From: an uncultured Hungatella sp.
GTDB taxonomy: Bacteria > Bacillota > Clostridia > Lachnospirales > Lachnospiraceae
Direction: 5' to 3'
Assembly (NCBI GenBank): GCA_910585435.1
Contig: CAJUEJ010000012.1
Span: forward strand, 60,650-99,706
DNA: 39,057 nucleotides
In this document: one piece after another, positions 16,275-26,019 of the stretch
Layout of the letters: the number at the start of each line of letters is the position of its first letter
Numbering within the stretch: the first letter of the stretch is position 1
Notes under the pieces: model-generated
Told to the model about the DNA's origin: nothing
Database searches by the model: none
What the model saw: the letters and a program-made list of their open reading frames with translations, nothing else
Program-made: the position numbers and the translations under genes

Positions 16275-18080
16275 TTACTCTTCTTCCTCAAATCCTTTTT
16301 TCTTCACAATGGCGTATGCATAGGTACAGATAATCGGCATATCGATACAGTAGATCCGGATCTCGTACACGCCTTCCTTGGCCGGAGCCGTGTATATACC
16401 GTCCGAGGTAATCTCTCCGCTTCCCGGCTCCGTCAGCTCATACGCCACACTGCAGCTTTCCATATTGTTATATTTCACATGGAAGTAATGGCTCTCCTTG
16501 GTGCCCATGACAACCGTAGGCGTATCGGTGGAAATGCTCTTTCCGTTATAATTCTCCGCCAGCCCCAGGTCATTGCCTGCCGGGAACTTGATGGCGATCC
16601 AGCGGTAAGTAAGAACCAGGTAATCCACATTCTCAAGAAGCCTTGCCGCCACGATAAAGCTTCCCTTATCGTTCATCACCTTTACCGCCGTCTCCGCGTC
16701 TACCGCTGCGGTCCGCTCTCCCTTAAACAGATCCGGGTTCCCATAGATGGTATTCTTGGCACTGGCCTGAAGAGCCCCATCCTCCGTAATATATTCATAG
16801 CCGATATCCACATATACGTTTCCTTTTCCAAGTCCATGCATTATCTCCCCGGAATAGCGGATATCCCCTCTCCTGGCCGATTCTCCCAAAGGAATCTCCA
16901 GAATCCCTGTGGCCACCTCCGGCACCCGGCCCTGAGACTGTGTCTGACCGCTCCTCTCCGGCTCCGCCGGAAATGAACCGCCGCCCTGGAGAAGCTCCGC
17001 ATCCTTCACAAAATACTCCAGACACTCCTCCCTCAGCGCCTCCTGGGCAGGAGCCGTAATATAGGTCTTTACATTTCTCTCCAGAACTTCTTCTATAATA
17101 TAGGCGCTTTCCGTCCGCACCAGCTTCAGATCCGCCAGACGCACATAATCCTTGTAGCCGCCCATATTTTTCATCTCCAGGCTCATCCGGCCTATCTCCT
17201 GGTTCACCAGTTCTCTTGGCTTATTTTCTGAGATCATAATCTTCATGGAACAGTTGGCCGCCGTCTCCACTGCGGCGCCGTCCACATAAGCCCTTGCCGT
17301 CCCGGTTTTCAGCAAAATGGAGGTATCCAGCACAGCCACCTTCTGGGTCACAAGCCAATATTCTTTTTTAATGGTTTCTCCGTCTTTCAGGGAAATATCT
17401 TCCAGATTGAGTTCCAGCTCATGCTGGCCGTCCGGTGTCAGAAATACCGGAACCTGAAGAATTCCATGATATGTTAATTTCCTGTTCTCCGGGGAGTTCT
17501 TCTGTACCTGTACCTCCAGCTTTACATTCCTCCCCCGGCAGACCGTAGCAGGCATCACCAGCTTCACCGAAAAGTCATCGTTCTCCAGAAGAACCGCGCT
17601 GGTGAGGAATTCAGCTTCCATCTTATATTCCTCTGCCGCCTCCTGCTGATCCATGAGAAACAGCTGGTAATTCTCACTGATCCGGTTATACTCATATTCC
17701 TGGCTGTCGTCTCCGCCTCCCTGGTTCATGGTATAAACCGTATGTACCGGCTCCTCCCTGTAACGCAGACAAAGGCTTGCCATATTCGATTTCAACGATT
17801 CAAACCCCTCAATAGCCGACAGCTTCTTCACCACCGAAGCCTCCATCACAATCTCACGCCCCAGACCGTCGATGGCAACCCCACTCTCCACCAGAAGAGA
17901 CAGATCGTCTAAACTGAACACGCCGCAGCCGCATACCACCCCGGCTCCATACATCAAGTTATTGATAAATCTGCGCTTATTATTAAAATAAGTCTGTTCA
18001 GCCTGGAAATCCGCCGACGTAAGCATCTTTCCCGAATAATAACGATTCCGTTCAAATGGGTACAATTTCGTATTCTTCAT
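16275..18080 (-). CDS. CIS-associated protein with RYYxGKxLTxxDFxxEQ motif and Ig-like C-terminus
   Basis: 601 aa from ATG 18080 (MKNTKLYPFE), which has AGAAGGGA nine bases upstream; a GTG nine codons earlier lacks a ribosome binding site. Residues 11-53 carry a motif seen in eCIS-associated proteins: NRYYSGKMLTSADFQAEQ, then NKRRFINNLMYGAGVVCGCGV. The rest is a long beta-rich body. Near the end is an Ig-like unit (VAYELTEPGSGEITSDGIYTAP, then GVYEIRIYCID). No signal peptide or TM is present, so it should be cytoplasmic or particle-bound. It is the first gene of the operon, after a long leader. Its exact role (baseplate decoration, fibre, or loader) is unknown. Confidence 0.82.
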   Translation of the reverse strand: MKNTKLYPFERNRYYSGKMLTSADFQAEQTYFNNKRRFINNLMYGAGVVCGCGVFSLDDLSLLVESGVAIDGLGREIVMEASVVKKLSAIEGFESLKSNMASLCLRYREEPVHTVYTMNQGGGDDSQEYEYNRISENYQLFLMDQQEAAEEYKMEAEFLTSAVLLENDDFSVKLVMPATVCRGRNVKLEVQVQKNSPENRKLTYHGILQVPVFLTPDGQHELELNLEDISLKDGETIKKEYWLVTQKVAVLDTSILLKTGTARAYVDGAAVETAANCSMKIMISENKPRELVNQEIGRMSLEMKNMGGYKDYVRLADLKLVRTESAYIIEEVLERNVKTYITAPAQEALREECLEYFVKDAELLQGGGSFPAEPERSGQTQSQGRVPEVATGILEIPLGESARRGDIRYSGEIMHGLGKGNVYVDIGYEYITEDGALQASAKNTIYGNPDLFKGERTAAVDAETAVKVMNDKGSFIVAARLLENVDYLVLTYRWIAIKFPAGNDLGLAENYNGKSISTDTPTVVMGTKESHYFHVKYNNMESCSVAYELTEPGSGEITSDGIYTAPAKEGVYEIRIYCIDMPIICTYAYAIVKKKGFEEEE

Positions 18081-18148
18081 CTTCCATTCCCTTCTTGATG
18101 TATGCACTTTTTATAATTTATCACATTACCAAGTTCGATTTTTTAACT

Positions 18149-18257
18149 GTTCAGATACCAATATCATTTAAATACCAATGCCTTTTAAATAGCACTACCC
18201 TTTCGAGATAACGCAGCCGGGAGAGGGACCTTAACAAAACAACATTACTATCTGAAC
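18149..18257 (-). promoter_or_regulatory. Possible structured leader of the CIS operon
   Basis: In the minus-strand RNA, GUUCAGAUA (18257-18249) can pair with UAUCUGAAC (18157-18149), closing a ~109-nt domain. Inside, CCCUCUC pairs with GAAAGGG with one mismatch, and two AUUGGUAU copies lie near the 3' side. The domain lies about 70-180 nt upstream of the first CIS gene. It could be an unknown riboswitch-like RNA, or the two 9-mers, spaced 100 bp apart, could be a looped operator pair. I could not match it to a known riboswitch. The rest of 18081-18439 holds no gene. Confidence 0.4.
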
Positions 18258-18273
18258 TATTACGATTTGTTCA

Positions 18274-18282
18274 ATTTTAGCA
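18274..18282 (-). promoter_or_regulatory. Candidate extended -10 promoter of the CIS operon
   Basis: On the minus strand TGCTAAAAT (18282-18274) matches an extended -10 element (TGnTAtAAT, one mismatch). No good -35 lies 17 bp upstream. A second candidate, TTGAAC (18274-18269) with GATAGT 16 bp on, overlaps it. Either would give a leader of about 160-190 nt before the first CIS gene. Confidence 0.4.
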
Positions 18283-18381
18283 TAAATATATAGGGCTAAC
18301 CACTAGCCAAAAGGTCAGTCTCCCCTCCCATCAGTTCAACAATTCACCAGTCCCATACAACCACAGCCTTACACACGCAAA

Positions 18382-18428
18382 GAAGCCGTACCGAACGATA
18401 TCTCAACCTATCGCCCTGTACGGCTCCT
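18382..18428 (-). terminator. Hairpin terminator of the atp operon
   Basis: Just after atpC, AGCCGTAC and GTACGGCT form an 8-bp stem with an inner CGATA/TATCG pair, followed by TTCTTTG. The U-tract is weak, so some readthrough into the CIS leader is possible. Confidence 0.65.
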
Positions 18429-18439
18429 CTTCCATATCC

Positions 18440-18838
18440 TTATTGTCTGGTTTCCAAACGGGTCAGCGCCCGCTTCAGTGCCATCTCCGCCCGTAATGTA
18501 TCTGTCTCAGCGGCATTGTCTTTAATTCTGCGTTCCGCACGGATTCTGGCTTCCTCCGCACGATTTACATCAATCTCGTCAGGCCACTCCACAACCTCTG
18601 CCAGGATTTTTACTTCATCCGGCAGAATTTCCACAAATCCTGCATGGAGAGCCGCCTTTTTTACCTCAGATGCTTCATGAATCCGAAGTACTCCCGGCGC
18701 TACAATGGCAGTCAGCGGAATATGGCTGGCGTACACGCCAATCTGTCCCTCTGTGGTGGTAAGCTCCACCATGCTGACTTCCCCTGCATAAAACTCTTTA
18801 TCCGGAGTCACTACCTGTAATTTGAACATATCCGCCAT
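18440..18838 (-). CDS. atpC: F1F0 ATP synthase epsilon subunit
   Basis: 132 aa, the usual length. ATG 18838 follows GGAGGGTAAGAT. The N-terminal beta-sandwich (FKLQVVTPDKEFYAGEVSMVELTTTEGQIGVYASHIPL) and a C-terminal two-helix domain (ANRAEEARIRAERRI-type) are typical. Epsilon is part of the central stalk and can inhibit ATP hydrolysis. Last gene of the operon, 11 nt after atpD. Confidence 0.98.
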   Translation of the reverse strand: MADMFKLQVVTPDKEFYAGEVSMVELTTTEGQIGVYASHIPLTAIVAPGVLRIHEASEVKKAALHAGFVEILPDEVKILAEVVEWPDEIDVNRAEEARIRAERRIKDNAAETDTLRAEMALKRALTRLETRQ

Positions 18839-18849
18839 ATCTTACCCTC

Positions 18850-20241
<1,392 letters not shown>

Positions 20242-20339
20242 CTTGTTTCTCCTTATTCTCAAATTTTCCTGTCTGTCTCAGCCTGTGTTCTCCGCAGCCA
20301 GACAGGCAGTTCTTTGTATTAAATAATATCGCATCAAAA

Positions 20340-21197
20340 CTATGATATGGCGTTGGCGCCTGCCACAATCTCCGTAAGTTCCTGGGTAATGGCCCCCTGT
20401 CTTGCACGGTTGTACTGCAGGCTTAAATCCTCTATCATTTCCTCTGCGTTGCTGGTTGCAGAATCCATGGCCGTCATACGCGCCCCGTTCTCGCTGGCTA
20501 CCGCCTCAAGAAGAGCCCCATATATCAGGCTGCTCATATATTTTGGTACAATGGAATCCAGAACCTCCTCGTCCCCCGGCTCATAGGTCATAAGAGCCTG
20601 GGACCCCCGGCTTTCCTGATCTTTTGCCTCCTCCAGCTCCACCGGAAGAAGCTTTAAAAGCTTGGGAGTCTGAGACGCCGCATTTCTGAAGGATGTGTAT
20701 GCCAGATAGATCTCTCCTATCTTTCCCTGTGCAAATGCATCCAGAAGCTCCAGCGTAATATCCGCCGCATCCCGATACAACGGCTCATTAATCACCTCGG
20801 AATAGTCTGCCTGGATAGTAAAGCCCCGCCTTGCCAGTCCGTCACGGCCCTTCCGCCCGATTGCATAGACATAGGTATCTTTTGCAGGCAGCTCTCCGTT
20901 GACAAGCTTAATAATATTGTTATTATATCCGCCGGCCAGGCCTCTGTTGGAGGTAATGGCAACCACCGCTTTTTTCGGCGATTCTCCTGCCTTCAGATAT
21001 TTGTGATTAATATTGCCGGACTTCTTAAGTACAGAGCTGATGGTCTCATACATCATGTTAAAATACGGCTTTGAGCTTTCGGCTTTGGCTCTGGATTTCT
21101 GCAGTTTAACAGTGGCTACCAGCTTCATGGCTTTTGTAATCTGTTCCGTGCTCTGGATACTGTCTCTCCTGCGCTTAATATCTCTCATAGATGCCAT
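20340..21197 (-). CDS. atpG: F1F0 ATP synthase gamma subunit
   Basis: 285 aa, full length. ATG 21197 with GGTGAG upstream. The N-terminal helix (MASMRDIKRRRDSIQSTEQITKAMKLVAT) and C-terminal helix (YNRARQGAITQELTEIVAGA) are the conserved coiled-coil shaft that turns inside alpha3-beta3. The central Rossmann-like part has VVAITSNRGLAGGYN. Lies 20 nt after atpA. Confidence 0.99.
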   Translation of the reverse strand: MASMRDIKRRRDSIQSTEQITKAMKLVATVKLQKSRAKAESSKPYFNMMYETISSVLKKSGNINHKYLKAGESPKKAVVAITSNRGLAGGYNNNIIKLVNGELPAKDTYVYAIGRKGRDGLARRGFTIQADYSEVINEPLYRDAADITLELLDAFAQGKIGEIYLAYTSFRNAASQTPKLLKLLPVELEEAKDQESRGSQALMTYEPGDEEVLDSIVPKYMSSLIYGALLEAVASENGARMTAMDSATSNAEEMIEDLSLQYNRARQGAITQELTEIVAGANAIS

Positions 21198-21217
21198 CGA
21201 TTACTCACCTGCTTTCT

Positions 21218-22720
21218 TTAGCGCTGTGCCTTACATTCTGCAATCGCCTTACCTAATAACTCATCAATCTCCGGTGTAATCTCTTTTGCCTGCCGGATCT
21301 TCTCCGGAATCTCCGGATACTTGGAATCAACAAACTTAAACAGATCTTCCTGGAAATCCTGAATCTCCGTGGTAGGAATATCCAGAAGATATTTTCTGGT
21401 AACCGCATAGATGATGATTACCTGATACTCTACAGCCATAGGCTTATACTGAGGCTGCTTTAACACTTCTCTGATTCTCTCACCCTGTGCCAGCTGTTCT
21501 TTGGTAGCTGCATCAAGGTCAGAACCAAACTGTGCGAAAGAAGCCATCTCACGGTACTGAGCCAGCTCTACACGGATAGGTCCTGCAATCTTCTTCATAG
21601 CCTTGATCTGTGCGTCACCGCCCACACGGGATACGGACAGACCGGCGTTGATTGCCGGACGGAAACCGGAGTTAAACATCTCTGTCTCCAGATAAATCTG
21701 ACCATCTGTAATAGAGATTACATTAGTCGGAATGTACGCAGATACATCGCCTGCCTGAGTCTCAATAATAGGCAGAGCCGTCAGTGAACCGCCTCCTAAA
21801 TCTTCGGAAAGCCTGGATGCACGCTCCAGCAGTCTGGAATGCAGATAGAATACATCTCCAGGATATGCCTCACGTCCCGGTGCTCTCTTAAGAAGCAGGG
21901 ATAATGTACGGTAAGCTGCCGCATGTTTGCTCAGGTCATCGTACACAACCAGTACATCCTCTCCGTTCTCCATCCACTCCTCACCGATGGCGCATCCGGC
22001 GTAAGGAGCAATATACTGTAACGGAGCTAGGTCAGATGCAGTGGAAACCACAATGGTGGTATAATCCATAGCGCCAAACTCTTCCAGAGTCTTTACAATG
22101 TTAGCCACAGTAGAAGCCTTCTGGCCGATGGCAACATAGATACAGTGAACCCCCTGGCCCTTCTGATTGATAATCGTATCAATCGCGATAGCCGTCTTTC
22201 CTGTCTGACGGTCACCGATAATCAGCTCACGCTGTCCCCGGCCGATAGGAATCATGGCATCAATAGCCTTGATACCAGTCTGGAGAGGGGTATCTACGGA
22301 TTTTCTCTCGATTACGCCATGTGCTACACGCTCGATACGGCGGAATTTATCTGTCTCCACAGGCCCCTTGCCGTCTATAGGCTGGCCCAGTGCATTTACA
22401 ACTCTGCCTGTCATAGCATCTCCTACAGGCACCTCAACAACTCGACCGGTGGTCTTCACCGTGTCACCTTCGCTGATTCTGCTGGTATCGCCAAGCAGAA
22501 CCGCACCTACGTTATCTTCCTCCAGGTTCAGAACCATGCCGTAGATCTCTCCCGGAAACTCCAGAAGTTCTCCCTGCATGGCACTCTCAAGACCGTGGAT
22601 ACGGGCGATACCGTCGGCTACCTGAATTACGGTGCCTACGTTGGACACCTCAAGCTTGGTAGAATACTTCTCTATCTGTTCTTTGATTACAGAACTGATT
22701 TCTTCTGGCCTCAAATTCAT
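21218..22720 (-). CDS. atpA: F1F0 ATP synthase alpha subunit
   Basis: 500 aa from ATG 22720 (MNLRPEE), with AGAGGTG nine bases upstream; a GTG four codons earlier lies inside that site. Walker A GDRQTGKT is at 169-176. The conserved SVSRVGG-type Arg-finger region lies near the middle of the C-terminal half (GLSVSRVGGDAQIKAMKKIAG). It forms the non-catalytic nucleotide sites and supplies the Arg finger to beta. Lies between atpH and atpG. Confidence 0.99.
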   Translation of the reverse strand: MNLRPEEISSVIKEQIEKYSTKLEVSNVGTVIQVADGIARIHGLESAMQGELLEFPGEIYGMVLNLEEDNVGAVLLGDTSRISEGDTVKTTGRVVEVPVGDAMTGRVVNALGQPIDGKGPVETDKFRRIERVAHGVIERKSVDTPLQTGIKAIDAMIPIGRGQRELIIGDRQTGKTAIAIDTIINQKGQGVHCIYVAIGQKASTVANIVKTLEEFGAMDYTTIVVSTASDLAPLQYIAPYAGCAIGEEWMENGEDVLVVYDDLSKHAAAYRTLSLLLKRAPGREAYPGDVFYLHSRLLERASRLSEDLGGGSLTALPIIETQAGDVSAYIPTNVISITDGQIYLETEMFNSGFRPAINAGLSVSRVGGDAQIKAMKKIAGPIRVELAQYREMASFAQFGSDLDAATKEQLAQGERIREVLKQPQYKPMAVEYQVIIIYAVTRKYLLDIPTTEIQDFQEDLFKFVDSKYPEIPEKIRQAKEITPEIDELLGKAIAECKAQR

Positions 22721-22753
22721 GAAGGTTCGCACCTCTTTCCTAATTTATAGTCT

Positions 22754-23302
22754 TTACGCCAGCTGTACATTTAAAAGTTCCTTTTTCAGCTCATACAACT
22801 GGGTTTTAATGCTGCTGTCAACGACTCTGTCACCGATGCGGATGATCATGCCGCCGATCAGGGATGGGTCTACATTATAGTTCATCTCGAATTCCACATA
22901 TCGGGTTGTCGCTAATAATTTTTCCTTTACCTGCGTCTTCTGAGCGCTGCTTAATTCCACAGCACTGGTTACATCCGCAGTTCCTATTTTCTTATATTCC
23001 TTTACCTGGGCAATAAAATATCCGAAGATAGAAGGAATATCATTCTGCCTTCCTTTGTCAACGACCGCTGCCAAAAAGCCCATCATCTCATCTGAGACTC
23101 TTCCCTGAAAGACATTATGAATAATCTGAACTTTCTCCTCCTTCACAACCTGAGGGTGGTTCAGAAGCTGTATCAGGTCTTCATGCTCTTTAAGCGTCCC
23201 CTGAAGCGCCAGCACTTCTTCGTACAGAACATCCAGGCAATCCTTCTCCTGGGCTGTCTGAAACAGCGCATCGCCGTACACCTTTGATACTAGCTTTGCC
23301 AT
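22754..23302 (-). CDS. atpH: F1F0 ATP synthase delta subunit
   Basis: 182 aa, normal length. The start ATG 23302 overlaps the end of atpF by 13 nt, so translation is coupled. The N-terminal helical domain (VSKVYGDALFQTAQEKDCLDVLYEE) and the C-terminal VDPSLIGGMIIRIGDRVVDSSI segment are family signatures. It links the peripheral stalk to the top of F1. Confidence 0.98.
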   Translation of the reverse strand: MAKLVSKVYGDALFQTAQEKDCLDVLYEEVLALQGTLKEHEDLIQLLNHPQVVKEEKVQIIHNVFQGRVSDEMMGFLAAVVDKGRQNDIPSIFGYFIAQVKEYKKIGTADVTSAVELSSAQKTQVKEKLLATTRYVEFEMNYNVDPSLIGGMIIRIGDRVVDSSIKTQLYELKKELLNVQLA

Positions 23303-23811
23303 GTGCTCTCACCCATTTCCTTCAGCGTCTCTTCAATTAATGCATCCTGCACCGTGGTATCAATACGTGCCGTAACAACCTTGCCTGCCATCAGAGAAGC
23401 GATGGATACCAGTTCCTGCTTCATGTCATCCAGCGCTTTCTTCTTCTCAAGCTCTACCTCACGGTTTCCTCTCTCCACGATTCTGGCCGCTTCTTTTCTG
23501 GCCTCTTCTATAATCTCCGCCTCTCTGGCTTTACCCTTCCTTCTGGCTTCCTCCAGAATTGCGTCTGCTTCCTTTGAAACTTCCTTCAGCTTGCTTTCAT
23601 ACTCTTCCTTCATCGCTTCCGCAGATTTCTTGCTCTCAGCCGCATCTGCCAGCTCACCGGCTATCTTCTGTTTTCTCTTCTCCAGTAAATCCCGAACCGG
23701 ATTAAACAAAAGATAAGACAGCCCGAAAAACAGGATAAAAATATTGATTGCCGTAAAGAAAACCTCGGAAAGCAGCTGCGGGTCAAATCCTATTAAACGA
23801 TTTAGTTCCAA
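23290..23811 (-). CDS. atpF: F1F0 ATP synthase b subunit
   Basis: 173 aa. The start is TTG 23811, supported by AAAGGAGG ten bases upstream; no ATG or GTG lies nearby. One N-terminal TM helix (about 16-36, EVFFTAINIFILFFGLSYLLF) is followed by a long charged coiled coil (for example KLKEVSKEADAILEEARRKG). Forms the peripheral stalk as a dimer. Confidence 0.97.
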   Translation of the reverse strand: MELNRLIGFDPQLLSEVFFTAINIFILFFGLSYLLFNPVRDLLEKRKQKIAGELADAAESKKSAEAMKEEYESKLKEVSKEADAILEEARRKGKAREAEIIEEARKEAARIVERGNREVELEKKKALDDMKQELVSIASLMAGKVVTARIDTTVQDALIEETLKEMGESTWQS

Positions 23812-23850
23812 AGACTCCGCCTCCTTTCTGCTCCTATCATGAGTTCTCTT

Positions 23851-24108
23851 TTATGCGCCGAAAGGCTTTACGAACATCAGAATGATAGCAACAACCAGTC
23901 CGTACAAACCGGTAGTCTCGGCAACCGCCTGACCAAGAAGCATGGTAGAAGTGATATCGGATTTTGCACCCGGGTTACGTCCAACTGCTGCAGCGCCCTG
24001 TCCTGCTGCGATTCCCTGTCCAACACCAGGTCCGATACCGGCGATCATCGCCAAACCTGCACCAATAGCGGAACAACCAAAAATAAAGTCCTGTCCAGAA
24101 ATGTTCAT
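23851..24108 (-). CDS. atpE: F1F0 ATP synthase c subunit, Na+-type signature
   Basis: 85 aa with two TM helices. ATG 24108 follows GGAGGATTATACT. The ion-binding residues correspond to those of Na+-translocating c-rings: Gln31 in PGVGQG, then Val62, Glu64, Thr65 and Tyr69 in GQAVAETTGLYGL. The first helix has the packing motif GAGLAMIAGIGPGVGQG. By comparison with Ilyobacter-type rings this predicts Na+ coupling, with Thr where Ilyobacter has Ser. Membrane rotor of F0. Confidence 0.97.
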   Translation of the reverse strand: MNISGQDFIFGCSAIGAGLAMIAGIGPGVGQGIAAGQGAAAVGRNPGAKSDITSTMLLGQAVAETTGLYGLVVAIILMFVKPFGA

Positions 24109-24144
24109 AGTATAATCCTCCTAAAAATATAAATAATTATTTTA

Positions 24145-24864
24145 TTACTCCATCTTATCATTCACATACACCATGGTCAGCATACAAAACACATATGTCT
24201 GAATACATCCGGAAAACAGGTCGCAATATACATGCAGCGCCGCCGGAATTCCTATCTTGGCAAACCATGGCATCATACCATACCACAACCCCATGATAAT
24301 TACACCAGAAAGCAGATTGGCAAACAAACGCAAAGAAATCGATATAGGGTTCGCCACTTCTCCGATTAAGTTAATCGGAAACAAAATGGGAATCGGCTGG
24401 AACAAGCTGGTAACATGCCCAAACCCCCTGTTCTTGATGCCCTGATAGTTTACAATAAAGAATGTAAACATACCAAGTAAAAATGTAACACCAAAATCTG
24501 CTGTCGGAGCCCTCAGGCCGAAAAGGCCGCTAAGGTTGCAGAACAGAATGAATAAAAATATAGTTCCGATGTAATTGACAAAGCGTTTGGCATTGCCCCC
24601 CAGAATTCCCTGAGCCATATTCTGAAGCATTTCCATGGCATATTCCAATGCACACTGGAATGTACTTGGTGTGTCACTTTCACTGACATTCTTTAACTTT
24701 CTGCTGGCTATAAAACCAATCAAAAGCAGTGTTGCCGTGAGAATCCACGCACCAATAGTCGTAGTGGTAATCCACAGCTCCTGTCCAAATGCATGATACT
24801 TTAGCACACCATGAATCATAAAATCAGGTTCCTGAAGGCTCATCGGAATTTTTATCATTCCCAT
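24145..24864 (-). CDS. atpB: F1F0 ATP synthase a subunit
   Basis: 239 aa. ATG 24864 has AAGGAGG seven bases upstream and overlaps atpI by 41 nt. Five or six TM helices are visible. The essential Arg is Arg179 in ANPISISLRLFANLLSG, with the neighbouring Glu169 in LIGEVANP. It forms the ion half-channels beside the c-ring. Confidence 0.98.
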   Translation of the reverse strand: MGMIKIPMSLQEPDFMIHGVLKYHAFGQELWITTTTIGAWILTATLLLIGFIASRKLKNVSESDTPSTFQCALEYAMEMLQNMAQGILGGNAKRFVNYIGTIFLFILFCNLSGLFGLRAPTADFGVTFLLGMFTFFIVNYQGIKNRGFGHVTSLFQPIPILFPINLIGEVANPISISLRLFANLLSGVIIMGLWYGMMPWFAKIGIPAALHVYCDLFSGCIQTYVFCMLTMVYVNDKME

Positions 24865-25312
24865 ACACCGTCCTCCTTTCTTCCATGATATCTTCCTCCT
24901 TTATAGAGCTTTGAGGAAAAGCTTTGTGTACAATCGGCTGGAGAAGGGCGCCAGCCTTGAGGCCTAATGCCCCAATGATCATCGCTACAGCATCAATCTG
25001 TGGGCGGCTTCCCAAGAAAAACAGAGCAGCAATAAAAACTACTCTGCGAATCATGGACTGTACCACCGTGGTTTTATTGGCATAGCTTTCATCCATGCTG
25101 GCTGCCACGCGCTCCGTAATACGAGCCATATGAATCAGCATGAACACATCTGCCAGAAAACCGCAAAGAAGCCCTAAAAGCACCGGCAGCAGTGCAAATC
25201 CCATGCGCTCCAAGCCGCCATGAAATACCGCCGCCAGAATCCCCAGAGTCAATGTGTAGAGAAACATGCCGATGGACATCTCCAGAACCAGATGTCTTGT
25301 ACTGTCCGTCAT
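24824..25312 (-). CDS. atpI: AtpI-like ATP synthase accessory membrane protein
   Basis: 162 aa with four TM helices (LEMSIGMFLYTLTLGILAAVF; GFALLPVLLGLLCGFLADVFMLIHM; a third near VVFIAALFFLG; a fourth near AVAMIIGALGLKAGAL). ATG 25312 overlaps the atpZ stop (ATGA). The 3' end runs 41 nt into atpB. AtpI proteins help assemble the c-ring or supply Mg2+; sequence conservation is low, so the name rests on position and topology. Confidence 0.85.
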   Translation of the reverse strand: MTDSTRHLVLEMSIGMFLYTLTLGILAAVFHGGLERMGFALLPVLLGLLCGFLADVFMLIHMARITERVAASMDESYANKTTVVQSMIRRVVFIAALFFLGSRPQIDAVAMIIGALGLKAGALLQPIVHKAFPQSSIKEEDIMEERRTVYGNDKNSDEPSGT

Positions 25313-25668
25313 TCTCGTTCCTCCCTGTCTGCTGTGGCATCCATACTCTTCCCTTGCGTCCGGATACGGCTCTGGGTCTTTGGCTTTGACACAGAGGGCT
25401 GGGGGCTGTCCAGCACCTTCCTGATCCCGTCCATCCGTTCCCTCTCCGCCTCTTTCGCATCTTGTTCAATCAGCCGCTTCGCCATAAGATACGCTCCGCG
25501 GCCGCCTCCCAAAACCCCTAAAAGCAAAAGCACCAGAAGACTTTTCGTTCCATAATGGGAATCAATATAGCTGCCTGCAAAAATACAGAACAGGATCGGG
25601 GTCAGTACGCACAGACCTAATTGGGTCACCATGGCCAAGCTGCGGTATACAGACTTTTTGTACCTCAT
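25309..25668 (-). CDS. atpZ: AtpZ/AtpI-family protein, first gene of the atp operon
   Basis: 119 aa. ATG 25668 with GAGGTGAAGGA upstream. Two TM helices (MVTQLGLCVLTPILFCIFAGSYID; LLVLLLLGVLGGGRGAYLMAKRL) match the small AtpZ family. A Lys/Arg/Asp-rich C-terminal tail of about 45 residues is cytoplasmic and probably disordered. It directly follows the operon promoter and ends overlapping atpI. Confidence 0.88.
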   Translation of the reverse strand: MRYKKSVYRSLAMVTQLGLCVLTPILFCIFAGSYIDSHYGTKSLLVLLLLGVLGGGRGAYLMAKRLIEQDAKEAERERMDGIRKVLDSPQPSVSKPKTQSRIRTQGKSMDATADREERE

Positions 25669-25710
25669 TCCTTCACCTCATCCATATCATTGCGAAAATA
25701 CTCCGATAGT

Positions 25711-25739
25711 ATTATAACCAGTCTTTTCTGTTTTGTCCA
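25711..25739 (-). promoter_or_regulatory. Sigma-A promoter of the atp operon
   Basis: On the minus strand TGGACA (25739-25734) lies 17 bp upstream of a perfect TATAAT (25716-25711). The start would fall near 25704, about 36 nt before atpZ. The spacing and match are as good as a housekeeping promoter gets. Confidence 0.88.
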
Positions 25740-25944
25740 TGGTTTATGAAAAAAATACCTGTTTCTGAAAATTCTGAAAATTCCCGGTTTCCGTTCATGG
25801 CCGATGTTGTTTCGTTAAGGTCCGCCGGGGGAGGGAGTTCTCTGAATGATATTCGTTCATAGCTCCTCCATGAATCATAATTCCCTGTTTCCTGTGTAAA
25901 AATTTTTTTAAAGATTTTCAGCCTGTCAGTCCCCCATGTATCTG

Positions 25945-25973
25945 TTGACTTGCCTGGCTGCAACGCATATAGT
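25945..25973 (+). promoter_or_regulatory. Sigma-A promoter of the M16 peptidase gene
   Basis: TTGACT (25945-25950), 17-bp spacer, TATAGT (25968-25973). Transcription would start near 25980, about 40 nt ahead of the gene. It diverges from the atp promoter; the ~200 bp between them (25740-25944) hold no gene I can support, only AT-rich sequence. Confidence 0.85.
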
Positions 25974-26019
25974 TTGTCTTAAATGCAGGCATAACAGACT
26001 GCTCTACAGGGAGGGAAGC

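Noticed and set aside
25712..25963. 83-codon minus-strand frame between the atp and M16 promoters
   Set aside because: It overlaps both promoters, has no ribosome binding site and no recognisable motif.
25936..26019. Longer N-terminus for the M16 peptidase
   Set aside because: The upstream start overlaps the -35/-10 promoter and would hide the lipoprotein signal; ATG 26020 has a clear ribosome binding site.
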